The notes beneath the pieces are model-generated. The model saw nothing but the letters and a program-made list of their open reading frames with translations, searched no databases and was not told the DNA's origin. A stretch of DNA of 64,000 nt, taken from the NCBI GenBank assembly GCA_023447335.1, contig JAEXOD010000012.1:29015-93014 (forward strand), in the 5' to 3' direction. Both the position numbers and the translations under genes were made by a program. This DNA is from Bacteroidota bacterium (GTDB taxonomy: Bacteria; Bacteroidota; Ignavibacteria; Ignavibacteriales; Melioribacteraceae). The number at the start of each line of letters is the position of its first letter. Within the stretch, counting starts at the first letter, position 1. Below are positions 44,613 to 53,807 of the stretch, one piece after another.

Positions 44613-45386
44613 TCAAATTAAACCTAATCCTAAGGCAATTGAAATTAAAATTAACATTATAGAAACAATTAGTTGAATACTTCGTAATGTAACTTTTTTA
44701 AGTAATTTTTTACCAAAATAAGCTCCTAAAATAGCTGCAGTAGTAGCACTAATAAGCAAAGTAAGATTTTCTTGCAAGTTAGCCGAAGTAAAACGGAATG
44801 CATAAACCGATAGTCTGGTTAAATCAATTAAACTAGCTATAACAACACCTGTTGCAATATAAGCTTCTTTTGTAAGTCCGCTTTTAATAAGAAATGCACT
44901 GCGTATTGCACCTTGAATACCTGATAATCCTCCAAAAAATCCGCTCAATATTCCACCTATTACAAGTTTATCTTTTCCAAATTGAATTTTTTGAAATGAC
45001 GGCGATATTTCCAATGCCGCAAAAGTAATTAAAATTAAAGCAATAATTAATTTTATGAGGGTTATTTCAAAACTTTTATCATATAGTTCATACTTATATA
45101 AAGCCGGCAACACAGTTATTTTTATTAAAAGCCAAGCGCCTACAAAAGAAGCTAAAATGGCAGGAATGCCAAATCGAATTAAAACAAAGCGGTCGGTGTT
45201 TTTGCCGACTAAAGCAATTTTGAAAAGATTATTTGAGAAATGGACCACACCCGTAAGAGCAATAGCAATTTCTATAGGAAAAAATATTGCAAATACAGGA
45301 GTTAATATAGTCCCAAGCCCAAATCCCGAAAAGAACGTTAAAACGGCTGTTGAAAATGCTGCAAAACTTATTATAATAATTTCCAT
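44613..45386 (-). CDS. TauE/SafE (TSUP) family permease
   Basis: A 257-residue membrane protein with about eight hydrophobic segments, typical of the TSUP family (sulfite, sulfonate or organic-acid export). The first half has FFSGFGLGTILTPVFAIFFPIEIAIALTGVVHFSNNLFKIALVG, and the second half mirrors it as GGILSGFFGGLSGIQGAIRSAFLIKSG with a following FGKKLLKKVTLRSIQLIVS. Family and inner-membrane location are clear, substrate is not. It lies alone, downstream of a divergent AraC-type gene only in the sense of sharing the region. Confidence 0.88.
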   Translation of the reverse strand: MEIIIISFAAFSTAVLTFFSGFGLGTILTPVFAIFFPIEIAIALTGVVHFSNNLFKIALVGKNTDRFVLIRFGIPAILASFVGAWLLIKITVLPALYKYELYDKSFEITLIKLIIALILITFAALEISPSFQKIQFGKDKLVIGGILSGFFGGLSGIQGAIRSAFLIKSGLTKEAYIATGVVIASLIDLTRLSVYAFRFTSANLQENLTLLISATTAAILGAYFGKKLLKKVTLRSIQLIVSIMLILISIALGLGLI

Positions 45387-45469
45387 AAAGTAACCCTATT
45401 AATATGTACTTCACAAAAGTAAAGATTTATAGAATTTTGAGCATGGTTAAATTTGATATAAAAATGGTA

Positions 45470-46300
45470 TTATTGAAAAAATTTAGTCCTAAATTGGGTG
45501 GGGGTCATGTTTTCATATTTTTTAAAAAATTTGATAAAATTTGATGCATCGGTAAATGCCAATATTTCGGCAATCTCGTTTATGTTATTTTCGGAATATA
45601 ATATATATCTTTTTGCTTCCGTTAAAATTTGATTGGTAATAATTTTTCCGGCACTTTTACCCGTTTGCTTTTTACATATTATATTTAAATTTTGGGGAGT
45701 AGTATGTAATAAATCAGCAAACTCATTAACTTTGTGAAGTTTTGGACATTCTTTTACAAGCAACTCAACAAATCTATCGTATAAGGTGTGGTAAATGAAT
45801 AAATCAGTTTGCCTTTCTTCCTTAATTTGCAACAATTTAGAAAATAATGCACTCAGGTATCCATGGATAATTTCTTTTGAATAATTAGTATTAAGCTGAT
45901 ATTCAATTAATATATTTTCTAAAATACAAAAAGGATATTTATCTTTAGGAATGTTTAATCTTTTTGTGTCATTTAATTTTTTTAGGGAATTGATTAAAAT
46001 TACTTCATTAATATTATTAAATTCACTATGTTTTAGTAATATTACAAATCCTTTTGGGATTGACGTAAACTGCCAAAAATGTAGTTGACCGGGTTTTAAT
46101 AGATAAAATTCGGGAGCCGATACCATAAATCTTTCAGACTCTATACTATGAAAACCTTCCCCCTCATTCAAAAAGATTAATTCGTAATATTCTTCATGTT
46201 TATGGGGCAAAGTTCTTTTTATTTGTTCCTTGAATTTTGAAATTTTAAAATTATATCCCACTTCAAGTTTGTTTTTAATGTCAATATAATTGCTTTTCAT
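45470..46300 (-). CDS. AraC family transcriptional regulator
   Basis: A 276-residue AraC regulator. The N-terminal part (about 20-130) is a cupin-like sensor (LPHKHEEYYELIFLNEGEGFHSIESERFMVSAPEFYLLKPGQLHFWQF). The C-terminal double HTH (about 175-276) ends in the signature INEIAEILAFTDASNFIKFFKKYENMTPTQFRTKFF. It binds DNA as a monomer or dimer in response to a small ligand. It is 84 bases from the TauE/SafE gene on the same strand, which it may control; the link is inference from proximity. Confidence 0.88.
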   Translation of the reverse strand: MKSNYIDIKNKLEVGYNFKISKFKEQIKRTLPHKHEEYYELIFLNEGEGFHSIESERFMVSAPEFYLLKPGQLHFWQFTSIPKGFVILLKHSEFNNINEVILINSLKKLNDTKRLNIPKDKYPFCILENILIEYQLNTNYSKEIIHGYLSALFSKLLQIKEERQTDLFIYHTLYDRFVELLVKECPKLHKVNEFADLLHTTPQNLNIICKKQTGKSAGKIITNQILTEAKRYILYSENNINEIAEILAFTDASNFIKFFKKYENMTPTQFRTKFFQ

Positions 46301-46947
46301 ATAAATAAAGTAACCCCGCGGATTAATATTTTATTCTAATCTTTATCCGGTTCAGATTAAATAAAACAAGTTAAAATAACATATGTATAAGAACGATAAC
46401 TGACATTCATTTCCCTCAATTTGACTGTTAAATATTTAACACAATGCTATTTAATTTATTATATTAAAATTTACGATTATCTTGAATTTAATAAGTTAAT
46501 TTTTTTAGTTAAAATTATTATAAATTTTATAAATTTATTTGATTTTTAAAAACACTGTGGATTAAATCGTTTAAAAATTCTTTTTCAAATAACTACCTGA
46601 TTGGTGCATTACCAAAAAACATAATGCCTTCATTTTTCCTTTCTTACGTTGTTTAAATTAGTAAATATTTTTATTCTCCGCAATAGTTTTTTTGTGGCGT
46701 TAAACTTTTTTCCCAACATTCCTGTTTGAAAAATCATTTATTTTGAATTATTTTTTGTAAATTTAGTAGGTGTTAAATTTTTTTTACGAATTTAGAGACG
46801 GATTTATCTAATTCACAGGCACGACAAGAGGCAAAATATTACCTCGATATCTTAAGTCTGAAATCTGATGTCTGTTTTTATCGAACTAAAATTAAAATGA
46901 AGTTGTTAATATTATAGTAAAATACTAAACAAAAATAGGGTGTAAAG
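46301..46947. other. 647-bp gene-free stretch
   Basis: AT-rich. Its end (46815-46880) contains a CTTAAGTCTGAAATCTGATGTCTG phrase of the dispersed repeat type. The final part before 46948 presumably carries the promoter of the M48 gene, with an AGGGTGTAAAG ribosome-site region at its end. No other feature recognised. Confidence 0.45.
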
Positions 46948-47787
46948 ATGAAAAGAATGAAAACATACTTTTTAATGATTGTTTTTTCGGTATTTTCTAT
47001 TTCCTGTACCGTTGTGCAAAATGCAAATATTTTTACGGATAAAGATGATGTACAGCTTGGACAGCAAGTTGTTACAGAAATTAATGCGAATGCAAAGGAA
47101 TATCCTATTTTTAAAGGTGATCCATCCTTGAAACTATATTTAAACGAAAGAATATTTCAACACATATTAAATTCTCCTTCAGTAAAAAAGAAAAACGTAT
47201 TTCAATATAAAATTGAAATTATTGATAGACCAGATGTAATGAACGCTTTTGCATTACCCGGAGGTAATATTTATATTTATACAGGTTTGTTGAAATATTT
47301 GGATAGTGAAGCTGCTTTAGCGGGAGTAATTGCCCACGAAATTGCACATGCGGAAAAACGCCACGCTACAAAACGAATGACACAATATTACGGAGCTTCG
47401 ATATTGGTGAGCTTAATATTGGGAAAAAATCCAAGCCAGCTTTCAGAAATTGTTTCTAACTTATTTGTAGGTGCAGCATTTTTAGCAAACAGTAGAGCAA
47501 ACGAAGACGAAGCGGACGCAAGCAGCGTTGAATATTTAAGAGGCACAAGGTATTACCCGGGTGCAGTAAAATTCTTTTTTGAAAAAATGCAGGCAGATAA
47601 TTTAATAACAGGTAAAAGCAGTAAAATAGAAGTGTTTTTATCTACCCACCCCGATCCAATTGATAGAATAAATACAATAAATACAGTTTTGCAATTACAA
47701 AATATACCTGTTATAAATTATAACGGTAATAGCGATAATATTTTTAGAGATGAATATAAAAAGAATATATTGGCAAAGTTAAAATAA
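46948..47787 (+). CDS. M48 family metalloprotease lipoprotein
   Basis: A 279-residue zinc protease with a lipoprotein signal ending SISC (Cys20). The catalytic helix is HEIAH (130-134), with the third zinc ligand Glu in ANEDEADA (about 188). The MNAFALPGGNIYIYTGLL strand and STHPDPIDRI (conserved C-terminal H-P) are family hallmarks of BepA/YcaL/LoiP-like peptidases. These act in the periplasm on misassembled outer-membrane proteins. It stands as a single gene followed by a strong terminator at 47861. Confidence 0.92.
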   Translation: MKRMKTYFLMIVFSVFSISCTVVQNANIFTDKDDVQLGQQVVTEINANAKEYPIFKGDPSLKLYLNERIFQHILNSPSVKKKNVFQYKIEIIDRPDVMNAFALPGGNIYIYTGLLKYLDSEAALAGVIAHEIAHAEKRHATKRMTQYYGASILVSLILGKNPSQLSEIVSNLFVGAAFLANSRANEDEADASSVEYLRGTRYYPGAVKFFFEKMQADNLITGKSSKIEVFLSTHPDPIDRINTINTVLQLQNIPVINYNGNSDNIFRDEYKKNILAKLK

Positions 47788-47860
47788 AATACGGTTATTA
47801 ATAATATTAGGAAGTTTTAGTAAAACACCTAATATAATAAAACTAAGAACATTCACTTTT

Positions 47861-47898
47861 TCCCCCTTCCTAAATTTATAGCAAGGGGGATTTTTTTT
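47861..47898 (+). terminator. Rho-independent terminator after the M48 gene
   Basis: TCCCCCTT and AAGGGGGA pair around an AT-rich loop and are followed by eight T residues. It lies 74 bases past the stop at 47787. Confidence 0.85.
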
Positions 47899-47904
47899 GT
47901 GTAG

Positions 47905-48090
47905 ATAATTAGCCCCTACCTAAATGTAGCGGTAATTGAAAGCATCTTTATTACCCACGAATGAATTCGTGGGGTGGGTATTGGTTTTGCCACGCTACCA
48001 TGAATTCGAGATACTGTCACGCCCCATGAATAAATTCATGGGTTGGTATTATTTCCTCGCTCCCATGAATAAATTCATGGGTTGCGAATC
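47905..48090. repeat. Palindromic repeat island with CATGAAT/ATTCATG hairpins
   Basis: Three 20-bp palindromes: CCCACGAATGAATTCGTGGG (47954-47973), CCCATGAATAAATTCATGGG (48023-48042) and the same sequence at 48062-48081. The first differs from the others in both arms at paired positions. Starts with a CTACCTAAATGTAGCGG unit also found near 48.3 and 49.8 kb. Confidence 0.75.
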
Positions 48091-48091
48091 A

Positions 48092-48252
48092 CCGCCCGCC
48101 CCTAAAGAAGCGGGCTAGGTTTAAAAACTATTTATCAAATTTGTAAATAATCCCTATAAATTTTATATTATATATATTTATTTATTGTTGCAGAAATTAA
48201 TATAATGGCAGTATATTGTTTAAATTATAGCCAATTCCTTTAGGGATTGGCG
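48092..48252 (+). repeat. 160-bp two-hairpin repeat, copy 3
   Basis: Full-length relative of copies 1 and 2, slightly more diverged in the AT-rich body, with both end hairpins conserved. Adjacent to the 20-bp palindromes on its left. Confidence 0.85.
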
Positions 48253-48480
48253 TATTGGCGGTATTTATTACCACTATTTTCAAATAGTTGCAGGCAGGTA
48301 AAAAGGTTAATCTAAGCCACTACCTTAAGGTAGCGGTAACTGAAAGCAGGGGATTAATAATACATCTCTATATCATCAATTACCACTATTTTTAAATAGT
48401 AGTTGGCACAATTTAAAGCAATAGAAGAGAATTATACATTGCTTTTGCTTTATTTTAGAACTTTTGTTATATTTCCCAAA
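48253..48480. repeat. CACTACC-type short-repeat island
   Basis: Holds CCACTACCTTAAGGTAGCGG and CAGGGGATTAATAATACATC, followed by CTATATCATCAATTACCAC, all of which recur at 49340-49420 and 49733-49800. This copy is uninterrupted, whereas the second has been split by MITE copy C. Confidence 0.7.
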
Positions 48481-48500
48481 GTAAAATAAATGAGGAGCGA

Positions 48501-48605
48501 ATGATTTCAAAAAATACTTTTATGAAATGGTCAGATTATCTTTTGTTTTCCGGCAAGGAGACTACCCACATATTGCATACAAAACAAGACGACTATAATT
48601 ATTAA
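48501..48605 (+). CDS. Possible 34-residue small protein
   Basis: A short ORF beginning MISKNTFMKWSDYLLFSGKE with a good ribosome site (TGAGGAG six bases upstream). It is soluble and slightly basic, with nothing recognised. It sits alone between repeats and the OMP-type gene. Could be real, a degraded gene, or chance. Confidence 0.3.
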   Translation: MISKNTFMKWSDYLLFSGKETTHILHTKQDDYNY

Positions 48606-48702
48606 TTATATTGAAGAAATATAGTTTTAATCTCTAAAGTATGGATATAATACCAACAATATTAAAATTAAATATTTTTCAATTAATTAAATGAGGACAA
48701 TT

Positions 48703-49338
48703 ATGAAGAAAATTTGTAAATGTTTTATAATAATATTTATGCTGATTATTTATCAAAATGTAAATGCACAGCCTGTAAAAATTGGTGGAAATATTATGCT
48801 CGGTTTACCAAATAGTATAACCCAAACGGGTTACGGTATCGGAGGAATATTTGAATTAAAAATTACAGACAAGTTTTCGGGTCGTCTTTCTGTAGGTACT
48901 CATTTAGCATATTTTGAAAAAGAAGGATTGGGTGATAATGAATTAACCCAAAACAAATATTGCGGTTTATTTATATATCGCCCATATAGTAACAAAATAG
49001 GTTCACTAGCCAATTTAGAACCTTATATTGGTTTAGGACTTGGTTATTTTACATCTTCCTATGAATCGACGCATAATGCACAAATGGTAAACGGCGGATA
49101 TGTATATGGTGCAAATATTGATGATACATGGGGACTTTGTGCAACATTGGGGGTTAATTTTATGCCCGGTTCTACTTTTCAAATACTAGCAGAACTAAAC
49201 TATAATTATTTAAAACCAAATTATTCTTATCAATTTGATATTTTGGGTCCGGTAAAAGTTGAAGATAAAATTAATCTTTCTTATGCGGCTTTTAAATTAT
49301 TCTTTGTTCTTGAATTATTCTTTGTTCTTGAATTATAG
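48703..49338 (+). CDS. Putative outer-membrane beta-barrel protein
   Basis: A 211-residue protein with a signal peptide (about 1-22, ending ...VNA). The remainder alternates hydrophobic strands typical of a small OmpW/OprF-like barrel: RLSVGTHLAYF, CGLFIYRPY, LEPYIGLGLGYFTSSYE, GLCATLGVNFMPG, FQILAELNYNYL. I start at the ATG at 48703; the AGGA just upstream serves it, whereas 48691 lacks a site. The last 12 codons contain a perfect 18-bp tandem duplication, so the end reads LFFVLELFFVLEL, which is unusual for a barrel C-terminus. Confidence 0.7.
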   Translation: MKKICKCFIIIFMLIIYQNVNAQPVKIGGNIMLGLPNSITQTGYGIGGIFELKITDKFSGRLSVGTHLAYFEKEGLGDNELTQNKYCGLFIYRPYSNKIGSLANLEPYIGLGLGYFTSSYESTHNAQMVNGGYVYGANIDDTWGLCATLGVNFMPGSTFQILAELNYNYLKPNYSYQFDILGPVKVEDKINLSYAAFKLFFVLELFFVLEL

Positions 49339-49959
49339 TTAGGGGTTATTATTTACAACTATCTAAAGGCAGCGGTCATTGAAAGCAGGGGATTAATAAT
49401 ACATCTCTATATCATCAATTAGGGGCTGTATCAAAAGTTGTTTGTTATCGTTTTTAAAGAGCAATTATATCACATAAATCGGTTTATTATTCCTTGTTAA
49501 CATTTAAATCCACTCATCCCCCAACCCCTTCTCTAAACCCTAGAGAAGGGGTGACGACACTCTACAACCCGTTGTTGTATATAAAGTTGTGGACATTTTT
49601 GGGCGTTCGACAATTAGCCAAATGCTGAATCATTTAATGTATTATTCCCCCTCTCTAGAATTTAGAGAGGGGGCTAGGGGGTGAGTGTTCGCAACTTATT
49701 TTAAAAAATTTAATCTCTTTTGATACAGCCCCTTGGCAGGTAAAAAGTTGCTGTAAGGTTAATCTAAGCCACTACCTAAAGGTAGCGGCAATTGAAAGCG
49801 GGGTCGTATTGTTTTTTTTTATTTATTACCCATGAATAAATTCATGGGTTGCGAGGGTTGTTCGTCTTGTTTTTTATTCAACACTTAGCACTAAACATTT
49901 AACATTATTATAGTGGGTTGCGAGGTTTTTATTCAACATTTAGCACACAACACTTAGCA
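49339..49959. repeat. 621-bp repeat-filled gap
   Basis: CACTACC-type unit (49355-49420), split by MITE copy C (49422-49732), then the rest of that unit (49733-49800). A CCCATGAATAAATTCATGGG palindrome (49829-49848) and CATTTAACATT phrases follow. No coding frame. Confidence 0.75.
49422..49732. mobile_element. MITE-like element, copy C (311 bp)
   Basis: Ends GGGGCTGTATCAAAAG and CTTTTGATACAGCCCC are perfect 16-bp inverted repeats. It contains CCCCTTCTCTAAACCCTAGAGAAGGGG and CCCCCTCTCTAGAATTTAGAGAGGGG hairpins. The right part is the reverse complement of the left part of copy B. It interrupts a dispersed repeat whose intact form is at 48290-48420, which proves insertion after that repeat was in place. 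Confidence 0.88.
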
Positions 49960-50736
49960 TTATTCCGGTCGTCTATAAATAACGGATGAGCTTGCCTGAA
50001 CACTGGGCATAATAATCATTTCGTTAATATTTACTCTTGCCGGGCGGGTTGCACAGAATAAAATTGCTTCTGCAATATCATCACCGTTTAAAGGATCAAT
50101 ACCGCGATAAACATTTTTAGCTTTTTCTTTATCTCCGTAAAAACGAATATTGCTAAAATTAGTTTCAACGGCACCCGGGTCAACAGTACTTACTCTAATG
50201 TTTTTATCAACAAGTTCGGCACGCATAGATTTAGTAATTGCGGCAACGGCGAATTTTGTACCGCAATAAACAGCACCGTTAGGATATGCTTCATGTCCGG
50301 CAATGCTTCCTAAGTTAATAATGTGTCCGCTGCCGTTTTTTATCATTAACGGAATAATTTCTTTAGTTACGTATAAAAGACCTTTTACGTTAGTATCAAT
50401 CATTTCTTCCCAACCTTGGGTATTATCCATATAAAGAGGGCTAAAATTACGACCTAAACCCGCATTGTTAATCAAAATATCAATCTTTTTCCATTCTTCG
50501 GGAAAATCTGCAATTGACTTTATAACATCTTCGTGATTTCTAACATCAAGCTTAAAACTATACACTTTTATGTTAAATTTATTAATTAAATCTGCTTCAA
50601 TTTCTTTTAGTAACTCGTATCTACGGGCACATAAAATTAAATTGCAACCTTCCGCAGCAAAAGTATAAGCGCATGATTCCCCAATTCCCGATGTGGCACC
50701 GGTAATAAATACAATTTTGTTATTTAGTTTTTCCAT
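49960..50736 (-). CDS. Short-chain dehydrogenase/reductase
   Basis: A 258-residue classical SDR. The cofactor motif is TGATSGIG (about 11-18), NNAG (NILINNAGLG) stabilises the fold, and the catalytic triad is Ser in NLGSIAGHEAY, with YCGTK supplying Tyr and Lys (about 155-159). It most resembles the YdfG/serine 3-dehydrogenase group (NADP-dependent, short 3-hydroxy acids), with VSTVDPGAVETNFS after the active site. It overlaps the upstream membrane protein gene by 17 bases, so the two are coupled. Substrate unknown. Confidence 0.9.
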   Translation of the reverse strand: MEKLNNKIVFITGATSGIGESCAYTFAAEGCNLILCARRYELLKEIEADLINKFNIKVYSFKLDVRNHEDVIKSIADFPEEWKKIDILINNAGLGRNFSPLYMDNTQGWEEMIDTNVKGLLYVTKEIIPLMIKNGSGHIINLGSIAGHEAYPNGAVYCGTKFAVAAITKSMRAELVDKNIRVSTVDPGAVETNFSNIRFYGDKEKAKNVYRGIDPLNGDDIAEAILFCATRPARVNINEMIIMPSVQASSSVIYRRPE

Positions 50737-51262
50737 CCGAACCTCGTTTATTATTTATCTTATTGGTTATTTTTGCCGTAAATCTGTTAAAGTAAATTAT
50801 AAAAGCAAAAACAACAAAAAGTACATTAATATATTTTAGTGAATTACTGTATTCGTAAAACTTTAATACAACCGATATGTCGTTATAAAAATTATTATAA
50901 ATTAACGGCACAATTGAACTGATAATAACTTTTAGTAAAATATAGGTTAGCAAAAATAATTGAAATACTAAAACCGAAATAGTGTTAAGTTTTATTGATA
51001 TTGATTTAATAACGCTAATTTCCAGTAAAATTATTGAAAGTATAATAGGGAATAATGAGATGGGGATTAATAAATATGGATTTGAATTAACGGTTAATAA
51101 ATTAACATTTAACCACAATCCGTAAAACTGCAATGAGTAAAAATCCTCGCTACCTATATAAATTAATAACCATTGAATTAATTCAAATCCAAACATTATT
51201 AAAAATAGCGCGGGAATTAAACCAAATAATATCGCTTTATTCTTTGATAGTTTATCTTTCAA
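50720..51262 (-). CDS. Hypothetical membrane protein
   Basis: About 180 residues with four or five hydrophobic segments (AILFGLIPALFLIMFGFELIQWLLIYI; LLIPISLFPIILSIILLEIS; TISVLVFQLFLLTYILLKVIISS; YINVLFVVFAFIIYF). No family is recognised. An upstream ATG at 51343 is possible, but it would overlap the GH20 gene by 92 bases. A TTG at 51262 overlaps the GH20 stop by only 11 bases and looks like the coupled start. It overlaps the SDR gene downstream, so hexosaminidase, membrane protein and SDR form one unit. Confidence 0.6.
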   Translation of the reverse strand: MKDKLSKNKAILFGLIPALFLIMFGFELIQWLLIYIGSEDFYSLQFYGLWLNVNLLTVNSNPYLLIPISLFPIILSIILLEISVIKSISIKLNTISVLVFQLFLLTYILLKVIISSIVPLIYNNFYNDISVVLKFYEYSNSLKYINVLFVVFAFIIYFNRFTAKITNKINNKRGSDGKTK

Positions 51263-53678
51263 TTTTACTTGTCCTATCAGTAGTAAAATTAGGTGCAACA
51301 ACCGTGTAAGGGTATTCTTTACTAACGGCATTTTTAGAATCAATTTTTTTATCTATAGGTTTAGCCATCCAACTTTCATCGCTTATTAAAGTATTAACAC
51401 CTGAATTAGTTTTAATTTCAGAAATAAAATTTAAACCTGCGTTGGGTTCTTTATTAAAATTTGTTGCTTCAATTTCAATTACATTCTTTCCTTTTTTAAG
51501 AAATTTGGTAATATCTTTATAAAGTATTCTTCTATAATCCACTATTAAAGATAACGATCTGCGAGCATATATTTGACCCACAAAATTTCCGTTAATTGTT
51601 AAAGTTACATAAGAATCGCCTAGCAATTGCATTTTTGCATTTGTAACATCATCATCAATGTTAAATTCTTTTGTGAATTTAACGGAATTCTGTAAACTAT
51701 CTTTAGCGGTTGAATAATAAATCCATTTAGAAGGAATTACCGGGCTTGTTAAATTATTGTTATTTAATGCTAATTTAGTTTCTTCAAAAAAAGCTTTCAA
51801 AAAGTCGAATTTGTCCATAATCATATTTAAGTTGTCAGGTTTATAATAAGTAACCCAAATATTTTTATAATCGGCTTGCAATTTGTTTAATTCTTTTAAG
51901 TTTTGGTCAATTAAGTTAATACATTCATTTTTTTCGTTACTTTTACCGGATGATATTAAATTAATTAATTCTTGTGTTTCGGTTTTTAACGAAAAGTATT
52001 TAGTTAAGTTTGCCATAAAACGTAAAACATTAAGATGGTCATTATTGCGTTTTACTTTAGATTCCGCATCTAGTAGAAGTTTATTAACTAAAGGAACGCT
52101 AAAATTAACCCATGCATTTTTTGTTAAACGAGATATATTGCTTTCATACCAGCCGGGGGTTCTTAAAGGTAAAGCGGGATGACGCCACATCTCGTGCCAA
52201 ACAATAGTATTTAATTGCTCGCTTAAAATATGGTACACTTCCGCAATTCCTGAGTCTTTAGAATTAAAAAAATCCGTAAAATAATTTAATGTGAATGAAT
52301 CTAAATCAGGGTCATTAATATTCCAAGAACATGCAGCGGAATACGCATAACCGAGGTAAATTAATTCTTTAAATGTTTCTGCGCCGTAATCACCCCAATT
52401 ACTATTAATCATTCCAATTGAATTGTTTTTTATACCGGAAAGTGTAATATTTTTTACATTAGGAAAAGTGTTATAGTTAGCCGGAAAAGCTGTAACAAAA
52501 TTCCAAACGGTAGGGGATACGATATATTTTAATCCGGCTTTATCAAATTTTTGGGTAGATTTATAATCTCTTTCGGGACGGTAATGCCAATCAACCGGAA
52601 TTACATCTTTTGGTAATCTATCTATAATTTCAGGATGGTTTAGTAAAATATCGCTATACATCATCACTTTTTTATTGTATTTTTTGCATATATCAAAAAC
52701 TTTTAGATAATGCTGTAAATGAATTTCCGCCAAACTGCTTTTTTCTGCCAAAGGTTTGCTGTTTCCTAATCCTACATCATAACTTTCGTCTGCTCCGATG
52801 TTTATATATTCCGAAGGGAATAAATCAAATACTTCTTTAAGCATAGATTCCAAAAAAGGATAAATTAACGGATTGCTAACGTCTAAAGATGCAGCACCGG
52901 GAAATTCGGCATACTTTAAAAATTCCGGTTGTGTTAATATATTTTCATAATGTCCCAAAGTTTGGAAAATAGGAATAATATCAATAAAATTTTCTGCGGC
53001 AAATTTGTGAAGTTCTTTTATTTCTTCTTTTGTTAAAGCACCTCTGTTTATACCTATTGTAGGATAACCGCTAAGTTCTATTACGTCTTCAATATAGGGC
53101 ATATAAGTATTCATCTTATAACGAGCTATATTTTCGATGATCTTTTTAAAGTTTTCTAATGTAGAAACTTGTCCTCTGCTAATATCGTCAGAAATCCCTC
53201 TTATTTGCATATTGGGGTAATCTATAATTTTGCAAAAGGGGAGATTGTTGCTGCTTCTTTCAATTAATTGAATAAGCGAATTAACTCCGTAAAAAATTCC
53301 TCTGTAAGTGGGGGATTTAATCGAAATTCCCGTTTTATTTATTTCTAAAATATATGATTCGGATAAAAAAGCAGTCGGTATGTCTTTTAATTCATTTTCG
53401 TTTATTATTGTTAGTTTAATTTCTGCATTATCATCTTTTGTTATTTTTGCCTTAATATTTTGTTCTAAAAGTGTAGCATTTAGTTTATTAAAAGAATAAG
53501 TTAACTTTTCTACATCTGTTCCTTCCAGCAATACGGTTCCTTTATTACATGTAAAATTTCCTTCAACAACTTCAATTTTTTGGGGACGGGGTATTATTGA
53601 GTATTTCATTTCTTCTCCGAAAATATTAGTTAACAACGGAATAAACAAAATAAAAACTATAAATCGAAATGTAGTCAT
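51252..53678 (-). CDS. Family GH20 beta-N-acetylhexosaminidase
   Basis: An 808-residue secreted enzyme. Signal peptide (about 1-20), GH20b domain with YSIIPRPQKIEVVEGNFT (about 25-130), then the catalytic barrel containing YINIGADES, the Asp-Glu pair that binds and protonates the substrate (about 300). Other barrel motifs are MNTYMPYIEDVIEL, FQTLGHYENIL and VTAFPANYNTFPNVKNITLSG. The C-terminal 200 residues form a beta-sandwich of the kind that decorates large GH20 enzymes. It cuts terminal beta-linked GlcNAc or GalNAc. It leads a three-gene unit with a membrane protein and an SDR. Confidence 0.85.
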   Translation of the reverse strand: MTTFRFIVFILFIPLLTNIFGEEMKYSIIPRPQKIEVVEGNFTCNKGTVLLEGTDVEKLTYSFNKLNATLLEQNIKAKITKDDNAEIKLTIINENELKDIPTAFLSESYILEINKTGISIKSPTYRGIFYGVNSLIQLIERSSNNLPFCKIIDYPNMQIRGISDDISRGQVSTLENFKKIIENIARYKMNTYMPYIEDVIELSGYPTIGINRGALTKEEIKELHKFAAENFIDIIPIFQTLGHYENILTQPEFLKYAEFPGAASLDVSNPLIYPFLESMLKEVFDLFPSEYINIGADESYDVGLGNSKPLAEKSSLAEIHLQHYLKVFDICKKYNKKVMMYSDILLNHPEIIDRLPKDVIPVDWHYRPERDYKSTQKFDKAGLKYIVSPTVWNFVTAFPANYNTFPNVKNITLSGIKNNSIGMINSNWGDYGAETFKELIYLGYAYSAACSWNINDPDLDSFTLNYFTDFFNSKDSGIAEVYHILSEQLNTIVWHEMWRHPALPLRTPGWYESNISRLTKNAWVNFSVPLVNKLLLDAESKVKRNNDHLNVLRFMANLTKYFSLKTETQELINLISSGKSNEKNECINLIDQNLKELNKLQADYKNIWVTYYKPDNLNMIMDKFDFLKAFFEETKLALNNNNLTSPVIPSKWIYYSTAKDSLQNSVKFTKEFNIDDDVTNAKMQLLGDSYVTLTINGNFVGQIYARRSLSLIVDYRRILYKDITKFLKKGKNVIEIEATNFNKEPNAGLNFISEIKTNSGVNTLISDESWMAKPIDKKIDSKNAVSKEYPYTVVAPNFTTDRTSKIER

Positions 53679-53807
53679 ATAATCCTCAGATATTTAGTTG
53701 ATTTATGTAAATTTACGGTTTTTTGTAATTTTAGCCAAATTAGGTATGTTTTATTAGTTCCGAGTTCTTAGTCATTTTTCACTCAGTGGCAACAAACACA
53801 ACCAACC

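Noticed and set aside
44405..44662. Plus-strand 85-codon frame rich in Leu, Ile and Phe
   Set aside because: Extremely AT-rich, no ribosome site, overlaps the end of the TauE/SafE gene on the other strand, and its composition matches random AT sequence.
47936..48118. A 60-codon open frame reading MNKFMGW-like repeats
   Set aside because: It runs entirely through the CATGAAT palindromes and the start of the 160-bp element. The repeated peptide is a translation of repeat DNA, so it is not a gene.
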